From assembly GCF_963678635.1 (NCBI RefSeq), contig NC_087068.1, forward strand, positions 38,899,649 through 38,963,648: a DNA stretch of 64,000 nucleotides, read 5' to 3'. Both the position numbers and the translations under genes were made by a program. Of this stretch, positions 1 through 9,706 are shown piece after piece (the first letter of the stretch is position 1; each line of letters opens with the position of its first letter). The notes under the pieces were generated by a model. That model saw only the letters and a program-made list of their open reading frames with translations, was not told the DNA's origin and made no database searches. Origin of the DNA: Symsagittifera roscoffensis. Its lineage: Eukaryota > Xenacoelomorpha > Acoela > Convolutidae.

Positions 1-83
1 AAGATGAACACCTTGGACTAGATCAAGAGTCTGGGGCATGGTCGCAACCAGTAGGAGATGGCGAGGAAGAGAATTTGTCCGTT

Positions 84-119
84 CAGGGAGCTATCCAGGG
101 AGCTATCCAGAGAGCTATC
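84..119 (+). repeat. Three tandem 12-bp units
   Basis: The unit CAGGGAGCTATC occurs twice, then once with one change (CAGAGAGCTATC). The length keeps the frame and adds a four-residue repeat (RELS in the frame of the 58-483 ORF) to the pol linker. It looks like replication slippage in a non-essential loop. Confidence 0.9.
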
Positions 120-1159
120 CTGCAATTCGAACATCATAACGAATCTAGAACCAGAGGATGGCAGGGAGATCTTGAGAGGGATAGTTTGTGTGAAGCTTAA
201 AGACGACATCCACAATCCTGGAGAGCTCAACGGTCAAATGATGGCATTAAAGGAACACGTCAAAGCGAGATACAGGCTGTCGGATCTGGTACGAGCTCAG
301 AAGAATGATAAGATGACGAGTAACCTCTCAAAATGGATTCGGACGGGAATGAAAGAGAAGAGAAACCTGGAAGAGGACAGTTACAAGATCTTGAGCCAGT
401 TCTACAAAGAGAGAAAGGAAATAATCTATCACACATCTGATGGCGTGGTAGCCTGTAGGAGAAAAAATTCTACACAAGCATAACCTCATCATACTACTTC
501 AGCTATAGCAAACAGAAGTGTTGTTCAGATCGCATGACCAAATGGGACGTCAGGGGATAGACAAGGTACAACAAAGGATACTACACAGGTTTGACTGGCC
601 AGGGCTGTGGAAGGCTTGTGAAAGATGGGTGAATGCATGTCTGTCGTGGTTGCAGGTGAAGGATCCTAGGAAAATCAAGTTCTCTCTTAAGTCTGTGGAA
701 AGCTCGGATTTTATTGAGGTCGTGCAGATAGACCATCAGAAGATCTGCATGACCGACTCGGGATATAATCAGATACTGGTAATCATAGATCAATTTACGA
801 AACAGGCAATGTCAAACTGCCTCGGCGGAAGAAACTTGTGATCACTTGATAACGCACTGGATATCACGATATGGTTGTCCGATGACACTCCAATCGGAAA
901 ATGGGAAGGCATTCGTGGGGGACCTGACAAAAGAACTAATCAGAAGATCCCACATTGCACAGGCTCATTCAACTACCTACCATCCACAAACAAATGGACT
1001 AGTGGAGTGACAGAACAGAACACTAGTGAATGTGCTCAGGATGTATTGCTCGAAGTATATGACTGACTGGGACAAATATCGGGTGGTGGGGGCGTTTAAT
1101 AGCACGCAACACTCGACAACGGGGATCATTCCTTTCATTATGTTAACAGGTAAAGAGAG

Positions 1160-1161
<2 letters not shown>

Positions 1162-1195
<34 letters not shown>
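1162..1195. repeat. (AG)n microsatellite inside integrase remnant
   Basis: An uninterrupted run of about 17 AG/GA units lies between the integrase core and its C-terminal domain. The two flanking parts are in different frames, so expansion of the run is a simple explanation for one of the breaks. Confidence 0.95.
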
Positions 1196-1198
<3 letters not shown>

Positions 1199-1975
1199 TG
1201 CACCTGACCTTCTTCTATCCGGAGTATGAGGGAAAGAAGACGTCGCCTCAGGCATATGTGAAGGAAGCAGTCAGGAGACAACAGGAACTGAACGATCTGT
1301 GTAGAAGGAACACAGCACAGGCACAGATGAGACAGCGGAAGAAGTACGATGAAAAAATACTTCAAGCGAAGCCGTATGCTGTGGGACAAAACGCCTGGAT
1401 GTTCCAGAACATCATACCTCCACAAGGGACAAAAAAAACTATTGAAGAAATCGAGAGGGTCGTTCATGATAACAAAAATGCACCAGCAGAGTCGGTTCTA
1501 TCGCTTGAGCTCAGGGCGTGCGGCGCACTACGAAAATCTGAAACCTCACGTCCCATCACCGGAAGATTGGTGCGAACCACAGAACATTGAAGGACTCGAG
1601 TATCTACTGGTAGAACCAGCATTTCAAGTGAACGAGGAAGGCACCAGAGAGAAGAATGATGGCAACGAGAACGTGAGCATGAATGACAACAAAAAAAAAT
1701 AGAGGTAGATTCGGATGAAGGGTCTTTCGCCGAGGAAGAGGAAGATTGGATTGATCCACAGCAAAACGAGGTACCAAAATGGACGGAACCAGGTTTAAAA
1801 ATGATGAAAGAAACCAGAAGAGGTGGGCGTAAGAAGACAGGCATGAGGTACAACAGGTATGGTGATGAATTCTTGATCGACAAGATACAGCCTGAAGAGA
1901 TATGAGAGGAGTTGGAGAACGTGGATGAGCTGGTAGCCGATGAGGAATGGTAGATCATAAATGACAGAGAGCACT

Positions 1976-2852
1976 CCCTTGCAAGAGGATCACACCATGC
2001 CAGAAAGAGAAATGGACCTAGAACAAAGCGAAATTGAAAGAAGGGAAAACACAAATCTGAGGATACTGGAGTGGATGCACAACCTTGATGAGTACGAGAA
2101 GGAAGCACAAAGCATACAGTAAGTCGACGTATCTGCAAAGAAACATGTGAAAACAGAGAACCCGTTGTTTGGTTGGACAACCACTGACCGGCCACTAGAA
2201 ATACCACCGGATAACTCGATCCACGTACCATTGATGGGGACGGCGATAAAAATTTTGGTCCGGGGAGTGGGGGTAGGACTTACCCACACCAAAAATTTAA
2301 TGATAAAGAAGCTCAGGGAGACCAACGGCCTGGAGCTGGACCAGGAGGGGGCTGAGCCTACCATTGGAAATAGTTTCAAGACTAAGTTGAATGATTATTC
2401 GGAGAACATCCTGATCACAGACAGTGACTTCATCTTGTCAGACAAGACCAGCGCGATCTGAATAACAGCGGACATGAGCTTCAATACCAGACTGGAAGCC
2501 GACTTCAAAAGAGAATAACTTATGTGGAGTTTCTGTACAGGCAGAGACCAGGGTTGGGGGAATGGCAGCACTCCCTCCTTCAGTTTCACAAGTTCCCGGT
2601 AAATAACTGTGCTTTTTGGTGACGAGAGTCAGTGAGAGAAACATGATAGACCCCGAGCATGTGGTATTGGCACTAACAAGGTTGAGGGACTTCCTGGTCG
2701 AAAGAGGGATGCGAGTGGTTTCAATGCCGGTCTACGATCCAAACAGAGGCAGATTGAACCCTAGGGAACTATACGCTATCCTATACGTGGTCTTTGCGGA
2801 AACGGAAACAATGGTACATCTCAACAAGAAGTTTTACTTGAGCATCGCCTGA
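1976..2852 (+). pseudogene. ORF downstream of integrase, possible macro-domain fold
   Basis: Two main open pieces, 2147-2461 and 2616-2852, with bridging sense in other frames, appear to be one broken protein. The first part is acidic and low in complexity. The second part has the run FWVTRVSERN, then a helix with LTRLRDFLVERGMRVVSMPV, then a YDPNRGRLN turn and AILYVVFAETETMVHL. The order strand, helix, strand ending in a proline-containing loop, helix, terminal strand resembles the second half of macro (ADP-ribose-binding) domains, where the equivalents are a valine-threonine-lysine strand, a valine-proline loop and a terminal valine-phenylalanine helix. This is pattern matching by eye; the canonical glycine-rich loops were not found. 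At least one frameshift lies near 2470-2610. Confidence 0.35.
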
Positions 2853-3344
2853 GCTTTGGATGGACGTGAGGGTCTTGAATTAGGGGAAACAAGGAGCTTG
2901 AGCTAGGTAAAAAGGGAATGCGAGTCAGGCAGATGGGTTTTAATGTGATTGGCATGACAACTGAATCTTATGGAGGGTTGATGGTGCTAAAACAAAAGAT
3001 AAATCTGCATGTTTTTAACGTCTAAGTTGAATCATTTTAATGGAGTTGTTAGGATAATACTTAAAAGGTATTAAGGGGGGAGGTCCAGGTTAGACACGAG
3101 TGGGAAATATCTTGGTTTGAATCTGAATTCTATTTTCAGATTGATTTGAGAACTGAAACGACAACTAAATGACAGTTGGTCGAACGAGAGAAAGAAGAAA
3201 ACTTTAAACAGTTCTTCATTGGTTGTGCCAGAGAAAGATATTTCTTGAGTATTAATCTGGGAGAGGTCTTTCTTGAGTTGGATTAGGTAAGGTACTTCTT
3301 GAGTTGGTCGTTCGTGAGATCTCGTAAGATGAAGAAAAGCAGCA
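2853..3344 (+). other. Noncoding spacer with repeated TTCTTGAG words
   Basis: No gene is seen. Three copies of TTCTTGAG occur in the last 100 bases (3243, 3271 and 3296), two followed by TTGG. The sequence TCGAACGAGAG at about 3180 also occurs at 11846-11856 in the LTR-like right end of the corridor. This could be a leader or an internal LTR remnant, but I found no long matching terminal repeat. Confidence 0.4.
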
Positions 3345-4180
3345 ATGGCAGATCGATTCTGGAAGTCTGTGCCAGCGGCGTTCAGAAAACCCGCACTCGA
3401 CGAGTTATACAAGCGCTTGAGGTACCTCGACTACACGCAATTGGATGAGCGGCTCGCGGTTATGCTCAATGCCATCCTGCAACTGGAGGCGCAAGGGGAG
3501 TGCATGGAGTCAGCGACTGAAGCAGTGCTGATGGCGGGTTACACCTCGGATGGAATCTCGAATCAGGAGCAGACCAGATGCCTATCCTGGAACGTGGATG
3601 GAGGCGTGAGATCATTTGATCTTGCGAGGAATCTTGGCTTGAGTACACTATGGAGTATGGCGCGGGGGAGTGTCCCCTTCCAACCAGACCACCAGCAGGG
3701 GCAGGGACCCAATCCACCAGCAAACCACCATCGATGTTGCGGTCACAACAAACGGAAGAGTCATATCAGATCTCAGCAGCATGAAAAGAGAGTTTGAAAG
3801 GGCCCGAAGGGAACGGGACAAGGCCATTCTGGATAGGGACCAAGCAGTTCTCGATAGGGATCGAGCCAAGCTTGATCGCGACCAGGCAATACTTGAACGA
3901 GACAAAGCGATTCTTAAGCGGCACCTGCTGAGGGCAGAACGGAAGCAAGAGCAGAGACTACAAGAAAGGGTAGCAAACTGTGATCAGATAAAATCAGAAA
4001 TAGAACGACTACAAAAGAGGCAGCAAGTGGTCGCGAGTGGTAAGGAGAAAAAGAGGACGACAACTGAGCCAGTAGTGACGAGATCGAGGATGGAGGCTGA
4101 TGAAGCGCTCAGATCGAGCGGCCACTTCAACCTGGGCCGAGTGGATCAAGAGAACATGAACGAAGGCCTGGAGGTATGAA
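3345..4180 (+). pseudogene. Coiled-coil ORF with a five-fold heptad repeat
   Basis: The first piece starts at an ATG (MADRFWKSVPAAFRKPALDE) and reads sensibly for about 100 residues. The sense then moves to a second frame, open from 3670 to 4179. That frame encodes a strongly charged coiled coil: five consecutive seven-residue units of the form RD-x-A-x-L-D, followed by lysine/arginine/glutamate-rich helix. The position at the front of a group of ORFs and the coiled coil would suit a Gag-like or assembly protein, but there is no capsid motif or zinc knuckle. The function is unknown. Confidence 0.5.
3814..3918 (+). repeat. Five tandem 21-bp units encoding a heptad repeat
   Basis: Units at 3814, 3835, 3856, 3877 and 3898 each encode RD[K/Q/R]A[I/V/K]L[D/E/K]. 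The DNA copies have diverged mainly at third positions while the amino acids are kept. That suggests the coiled coil was under selection before the element decayed. Confidence 0.85.
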
Positions 4181-4238
4181 CACCACCTGAGCCCATCCCT
4201 TCTATGAGGAATCTAGCGGCGAGTCGAATCAACCACTA

Positions 4239-5070
4239 ATGGACATTGCCCTGCCAGGACTGACGTCCAGCTCGACCAGTGGCAGTCAGACTAGAACGGG
4301 GACATCACGCCTCAGGGAGTTGCAGGATAGATTGCAGGCGAGGGCTCTTGAAAATGCAGCGCGTGAAGAACAACTAACTACTTGGAGAGAACATCCAGTG
4401 AGGAGCATCGTGATCTCGAGCTACAAGAAGAACACTGACGGCGTGTACCACCGACATACTCGAGAGGACTGGACGGCAGCGCAACGAGAGAGAAGGGATA
4501 CCTTTAATGACGCCGCTTGGGCAGAGTACTACGTACAGCCGAAAATACCCGAAGGCACAGTACACTTGATCATAGGGGACAGTCTCGTTCGGATCTTGAC
4601 GAGGATCCAGGCCCATTGGCAACTGGGAGTCTTGAGTTTCTCGTGCGCAGCGATGCCCCAGATGTTACACTAATGGTGGGAATCAACGACGTATCCAGGG
4701 GCGAGTCAAGAAAAATAATGAGGCTACAAGACAAAGTGAGCTGCATTCTTGAGGAGCTAAGAATTTACCTGGAGCCAGGAGTGCTCACCATCTGCACCGT
4801 CCCCTACAACATGATGGCCGACCAGAACGCGAGGGAGATGAATGAAAGGGTGCGAAATATCAACGAGATAATCAGGCAAATCCAACATAGAAGTGTGCTG
4901 CCCATGAGAGTCCTTGACGTAGCAAGAATGATGGAAGATTCCCTCCCGGAGAATTCATACTCGGATGGTATCCACTTCGATAGGCCAAGGGGTCCGGAGT
5001 GGCTGAACGGCGTCTTCCAGAGAAATATACCTTCCTTGAGTCGGATCTGGTGGAGACGGGTCAATTCACC
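4239..5070 (+). pseudogene. SGNH/GDSL-hydrolase domain ORF, frameshifted
   Basis: The N-terminal piece (4239-4673) ends in the block LIIGDSLVR, which carries the Gly-Asp-Ser nucleophile motif of SGNH hydrolases. The sense then switches frame near 4625, and the second piece contains MVGINDVSRG (the G-x-N-D oxyanion block) and SDGIHFDRP (the D-x-x-H catalytic block). All three family blocks are present in the correct order and spacing for a domain of about 200 residues. The family hydrolyses esters of lipids or carbohydrates, and SGNH domains are known as passengers in some retrotransposon ORF1 proteins. In this copy the frameshift would abolish a full-length product. There is no signal peptide. 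Confidence 0.65.
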
Positions 5071-5895
5071 TTTGGTCCACCCTCGATACCTCCCTTCTTC
5101 TCAGCTAGGTCCGTAGCTGATCGCTTGAGGGAAGGATCGACTCTAGAGGTAGCTCAACTAGCAGCAGTAGCAGACAGTTAAGATCGACAGCCATAGAGGG
5201 AGACGAGGCGGAGTCTTCTACATCCCAGAGCTCGGTTGTGTCGTCTGTCGTGATGGTGGAAAAGAAGAAAGTGGAAGGTCTGGGGGAAGCAAGCAGAACC
5301 CGGTACCTGGAACGAGTGATGGATCTGGATCTCGAGGATCCGGCCTGCAGACAAGAGTTAACGGAGGTCTTGGGGCTCAAGAGTCTGTCACATGAGGACT
5401 TGAGCAACCACTATTGTGTGGATTGGCTAAAGGCCCGTGAGGCGCGCATCTATCGAGCCAAGACACTGGATACGGCGGACTTGACGGGAATTCCCCAGAA
5501 ATCCATAATGGGACCAATCAATTACAGACCTCTCAAGGAGCTGGGAAGTCCAGGCCTCATAGTGGAGCCTCCCAAGCGTCGGACCAGTATAGCCAGGATC
5601 AGAGTGGTGATCCCCGCGCAGCTGAGGGCGGTGGAAAAGCTTCTCGAGCCGAAGAGCATGGGGCTTCCAGACACGGCCTTCATGGGTGCGAAACTTGCGG
5701 AAGACCCAGCGAGCGGGAGATCCTGTGGAATTTCACAAGCTGGCCAAGTTGTTAGCAGTTTATGATCAGTCGGATCCTAGAGAGGCGAGAGCAATCATTG
5801 CGGCGGGATCGAACTTCGAGGTGACGTCACCGAAGTTGTTTTGGCCAGAGACCTTGGTGTACCTACTACCGGGGGCAGAGTTGAATCAGATGTAG
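5071..5895 (+). pseudogene. Unassigned ORF between SGNH and next block
   Basis: Sense continues from 5099-5180 into 5238-5765 and then, after a frame change near 5690, into 5686-5895. It reads as a soluble charged protein with a stretch rich in Glu/Lys/Arg and an IPAQLRAVEKLL helix. No domain is recognised. The reading ends at a TAG (5893-5895), after which the same frame continues directly as the next block. The stop may therefore be a point mutation in a longer polyprotein. Confidence 0.4.
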
Positions 5896-6940
5896 ACTCT
5901 GATCGTGGCGATGAAGTCGGAGACACAGTGTGTACCGGAGCTATTGTTGTTCGCGGAAATAAATAATCACCTGCACGTGGCGGGTCTACTTGAGCACCTG
6001 AGAAGTGGGGAGCCTACTCCAAAGAAGATCTGGGAGGCAATCCAGACGCTGTTTGCAGCAAGGAATGAGGTGCAGGAACTGGTGGCATCGCGGTTGGGAT
6101 CGAAGTCAAAAGTGGTATTCGCGTCATCACCAGGTTGCGCATGCATGCCACCTGCTTTACAGTTAGTATACGCCATGTTAATTCTGATTGCAGAGGGAAA
6201 CGGATGGCGGATGCTGATAGCAGCGCCAGATCATGAGCTAGAGCCAGTGAGCTTGAGACTTCTAAAGTCGGAGGTGGCGGCAGCGTCGGCGGATGTGTCC
6301 CACGCTCTAAGGGGCTTTTACGAGCTCACAGACATCTTGATCGTGTTGGACGAGGTCCTTTGTCTGGAGGTGTCGAACCTTGCCGGGCAACTGAAGTTCA
6401 ACCCAGAGGTAGGAGATGACCATCCTGTGACAACTCATCTGACAACCAGCCTGAGGTTTCGGAGTATGGACATGACGATTACGAGTTCCACTAGCAGGGC
6501 GAGTGGGCCGAACAACGAAAGAAAAAATGTGGCTGCAGCCGAAAAACAAGTGGAATCGATGGCATATCGTCGAACACAAGAGAGAGGAAGATGGCCGTTC
6601 CTGACCACGAGACTTGAGAACGTAACGGAAAAAACGAGATAGAGTGCTCCACCGCTGGTGAAGCAAAAATGGGAGTTTCTGGAGGAACAGCTGGAAATGG
6701 CAGAAAAGAGAGAGATTAGGGTGGGGAGATTGGTCACGGCAGCAAATGAAGTTACTATCGGAGGCTTCTGGAGGGAGCAGCGATGGGCGAACTGAGGACC
6801 CGGAAGTCGCACGAGATCTTGAGATTCTTGAGTCCATGTTGGGAGAAGAAGTACATGGACAAAGTGTTCTATGCGGGGAATACGATTTTTGAGGCGTTTG
6901 TGCAAGAACTCTTGCGTAGGTCAATCAAACTCCTACTGGT
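5896..6940 (+). pseudogene. Conserved-looking ORF block with SSPG motif
   Basis: The frame of the previous block continues past its TAG to another TAG at 6640-6642, then past it to a TGA near 6795. A one-base shift then lets sense continue to about 6890 (ARDLEILESML). Inside is a compact region: VVFASSPGCACMPPALQL, GWRMLIAAPDHELEP, a long helix, and LIVLDEVLCLEVS. The alternation of hydrophobic strands and loops suggests an alpha/beta fold and could be a divergent second SGNH-like domain, but the catalytic blocks are not evident. The pattern of isolated stops in otherwise uniform coding sense is that of a recently decayed large protein. Confidence 0.45.
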
Positions 6941-7560
6941 CTTGTACTTAGTTACCTCAGGTACCTGTTCAACTTGGGCCCGGCCTTTATGCTTAGCAGA
7001 GGTGTGACTGATGAAATATGGGGAACCTCTGTCGGTGAGGAAGGCCCACCCGAGTGCAGAGACTTATTCCTACAAGTGTGCTGCCGGACTGAAGACGCTA
7101 CTGGTGGAATGTCTCCTGATGCAGAACAGGCATTTGACAGGCGAAGAAAGAAGCGCAAAGACTAGAGAAGAAGTGAGAGAGGCAAATGGAGGCATACCTC
7201 TCCTAACTGACTTGTGATTGGCTATGAGATCTGATCCCTTGGGGATGATCACGGGGCTGGAAGAGGTGGTGACCTGTGTCTACAGGCCAGCCGTGAAGTA
7301 CGCCTTCCCGGATCCGCTTGTGGCAGCGTACCGACACTCAATAGTGCACGTGAGTCTAATCAGCGTTCTGGATGGGACGGCACTGAACTGGTGCAGACAA
7401 GAGGACTTGAGGGCGCGAATGAGTGAAACAGTACTCTTCGGGAAAATAAAGGACCCAGAGCTAATAGTGCTCAACTTCAGGGGTCAACTGCTATGCAGGA
7501 TGGGGGGAAACGAGAAAGTCCCATCGAAGTCTATCCGAAGTTCTGGAACTTGAATCCAGT
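6941..7560 (+). pseudogene. Unassigned ORF block
   Basis: Overlapping open frames at 6974-7165, 7011-7217 and 7218-7553 carry coherent sense through frame changes: a helical stretch with TGEERSAKTREEVREANGG, then MAMRSDPLGMITGLEEVVTC. The latter begins directly after the TGA at 7215-7217 in the same frame, so the stop again looks like an interruption of one protein. No domain is recognised. Confidence 0.4.
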
Positions 7561-7568
7561 AGCAAGAG

Positions 7569-8732
7569 ATGCTGGAAACAATACTCGAGTGGGACGTCTT
7601 ACCCGTTGCGATTCCCGATTTCCCGACGGTGAGGCGGATGACGCTGGGAAAGAATAGCCCCATGCTAGTCCCTTCCCTACACGCGGGAGCAACGGTGGAG
7701 CAGCAGCAGAAGATGTTCACGGACAGCTGGGACCTGTTGTTCATCGAGTATTCGGCAGCGGTATATTTCCATACCTGTGAAACCAAAATAAATTCGTGGA
7801 CTACGCAATCAAATAAGATGCGGGGTTCGATGCCTCCAAAATATGAGGTTCGGGAAGTGCTGAAGACTCTTGAGAAGGCAGGACTCGAGAGCAAGCTGCC
7901 CATCTATGACGACGGAAGATTGATCGTGGAGGAAGGTCACTTAGCCCTGAAGGATGAAATGAAGTTCAGCACGAGAAAACATCTGGCACCTTATGGATTG
8001 CAAGAAGTGGAGTTGCAACAAGAGGGACGAAAGTTGGATGCAGCTGGAGTTCTGTACGTACCCCTCACTGAATATAAGGTAGCGGATCCAACGACACCTT
8101 CACCCCTGCCAGTGGGAACCCCAGGAGACAGGAGAAGCCTTCCCGTGGAGAACAGATTCACAGATGCACTAGAGAGTGATCAAGCCGAGTCAGGAGAGGG
8201 AGAAAGCATGGACGAAACCCTCAGCGAGGCGGGAGAAGAAATGGAAGTGGGGAATACGCCCGACAAAGGGGCAACGAAGAGGGATTTCAGTCCCGTTAAA
8301 ACACGTGAGCTACTGCAAGATTTGAGTGGTGATGACTGGGCCAACACGGCCACCCCACTTTTGGGGTCTCCCCGAAAGAATCTTGAGCTGCCGCTAGCGA
8401 GTCGACCATCCAACATGGGAATGGTGCTCCTGACCAACGAAGTAAGGGAGAAATACACCTTTGAAGGCAACAAAGGAATGTTCCTGAGCACTCTGGACGA
8501 GGAGGCGTGGCAAAGTTTCTTGAGCGAGTTCAACCAGAGTGTGGAGAACAAGGCTAAAGTAGACGACTTCAAGGAAGAACTGTGGGACACAGTGGTGAAG
8601 TTTGGAGAACTCGTCCTGATAGGCACTGGACTGGACGAGAAAGTGAGGAAAAAGCTGCTTGAGAAGATGATTGGCCTAAGGACGCAAAGCAGGATACCGG
8701 GGGCAACCCATGAAAAGATAGCTCAACTCTGA
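7569..8732 (+). CDS. Longest intact ORF of the corridor, 387 codons, unknown function
   Basis: This is the longest uninterrupted frame in the first 12 kb. The first 140 residues look globular (IPDFPTVRRM, SWDLLFIEYSAAVYFHTCET). Residues about 175-250 are acidic and Ser/Pro/Gly-rich, probably a disordered linker. The last 130 residues are helical and charged. The frame probably continues the preceding block after a frameshift near 7555. No signal peptide, membrane segment or known catalytic motif is visible. Because its neighbours are broken, it is best read as a surviving exon-like piece of a decayed polyprotein rather than an independent gene. Confidence 0.45.
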   Translation: MLETILEWDVLPVAIPDFPTVRRMTLGKNSPMLVPSLHAGATVEQQQKMFTDSWDLLFIEYSAAVYFHTCETKINSWTTQSNKMRGSMPPKYEVREVLKTLEKAGLESKLPIYDDGRLIVEEGHLALKDEMKFSTRKHLAPYGLQEVELQQEGRKLDAAGVLYVPLTEYKVADPTTPSPLPVGTPGDRRSLPVENRFTDALESDQAESGEGESMDETLSEAGEEMEVGNTPDKGATKRDFSPVKTRELLQDLSGDDWANTATPLLGSPRKNLELPLASRPSNMGMVLLTNEVREKYTFEGNKGMFLSTLDEEAWQSFLSEFNQSVENKAKVDDFKEELWDTVVKFGELVLIGTGLDEKVRKKLLEKMIGLRTQSRIPGATHEKIAQL

Positions 8733-8881
8733 ACAAAAAAAAACTGATGACAAAAAAATTAGTGTCAAAATGAATGATAAAAATAAAACTAGTAATATAA
8801 TTAAAGATACTAATATTCTTAAGGCTAGAGGAGGGGAGGCAAGAGTCGGAGAAAAGGGATCTGGACAAAAAAGTTGAGTCA
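8733..8881 (+). other. A-rich island inside the G+C-rich corridor
   Basis: About 90 bases (8733-8822) switch to almost pure A/T with runs of seven to nine A, between two G+C-rich coding blocks. No ORF crosses it in a single frame. It may be a small insertion or a former internal noncoding spacer. Confidence 0.5.
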
Positions 8882-9700
8882 GTGATGATGGTGACGACGC
8901 CCCCGAGTAGAGGAGTAAGGTCTAGGAAGAGAAAACGGGAAGCAGAAGAGGCAAGTCCTTCGGTGGATTCTGTTTCAGAAAAGAACTTGAAGGAGATTGC
9001 TCCCAAGATTCTGGCGCGAAGGAAGGCGGCGGCCTACAAGGGCGGCTCAGCAGCCAGGAGGTTAATTGAGGTGTTGGTCGAAAAGGAGGCCTCAACGACT
9101 CCAGGGAAAGAAGAAGTCTTCAAACCTCAGAAGGCGAATGCGAAGAGGGGCTCCACCAGTGGAAAAATGTGGGAAGTGGATGTCCGGAAAGATTGGATCT
9201 CGACTCAACGCCAGGATACTGGGAAGCAAGTGACAAATGACCCTCTTGAGAGAGGTGCGACGAGGAACACCGCTCGTCCTTGGCGGATAGCCTTGGAGAC
9301 CACAAATGAACTGGAGAATTGCCTGAAAGAACTTGATCGCGGAGTATCCCGGAAGCGCCGGAATTGGGCTACCCAACAGAGGGCTGAAGTCAACAAGCTA
9401 GAGTTGCAGAGCCAGCTGGGGCGAACTTGGTAAAACTTACTGCAGGAGTATTTTGAAGATGCGGTGAGAGCACCCCCGTCGACACCATCATTAATGGCGA
9501 ATCTTTTTGTCAGGACAGCAGAACAGTTGCTGTTTTCATGGAACCTGGTGGGAGTGGCATTAGAGGCGTTGACTTCGTATGACAAACTCAAACTGGGCGA
9601 TACGGGTTTGCGCGTGTACCAAATTTTGATGCAACACATTGCTCGAGATAACTCGGGATTGAGTCAAGCGAGGAGGAAAGATGCCACCTGCTTCTTGAGA
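8882..9700 (+). pseudogene. Basic ORF pair, possible nucleic-acid-binding protein
   Basis: The first frame (8882-9433) opens with a nuclear-localisation-like run RGVRSRKRKREAEEAS and is rich in Lys/Arg/Glu throughout. A break at 9431-9433 is followed by 9464-9703 in another frame, which reads LFVRTAEQLLFSWNLVGVAL. The charge pattern would suit binding to DNA or RNA, but there is no zinc knuckle or recognised domain. Confidence 0.4.
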
Positions 9701-9706
9701 TAGATC

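Larger units (their letters stand above)
1..1975 (+). pseudogene. Ty3/gypsy pol 3' end: integrase remnant
   Basis: Pieces in different frames line up in the order of a gypsy integrase. 58-483 matches the linker before the integrase. 518-841 carries the zinc-binding domain (FDWPGLWKACERWVNACLSW) and the first core aspartate (VVQIDH). 884-1170 carries the rest of the core, including HSTTYHPQTNG and AFNSTQHSTTG. 1198-1702 carries the C-terminal domain with RFYRLSSGRAAHYENLKPH and a DWCEPQN tail, and a charged tail runs to about 1975. It is dead: the last zinc-binding Cys is Trp, the second core aspartate lies in SENG rather than the usual DNG, a TGA interrupts the core helix at about 1008, and several frameshifts separate the parts. 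Confidence 0.8.

Noticed and set aside
1464-2379. Long minus-strand frames opposite the integrase remnant
   Set aside because: Ser-rich low-complexity products opposite clear plus-strand integrase and tail sense.
3080-3340. Idea that this is an LTR matching 11.2-12.2 kb
   Set aside because: Only short shared words (TCGAACGAGAG, TTCTTGAG) were found; no continuous match, so I did not call an LTR pair.
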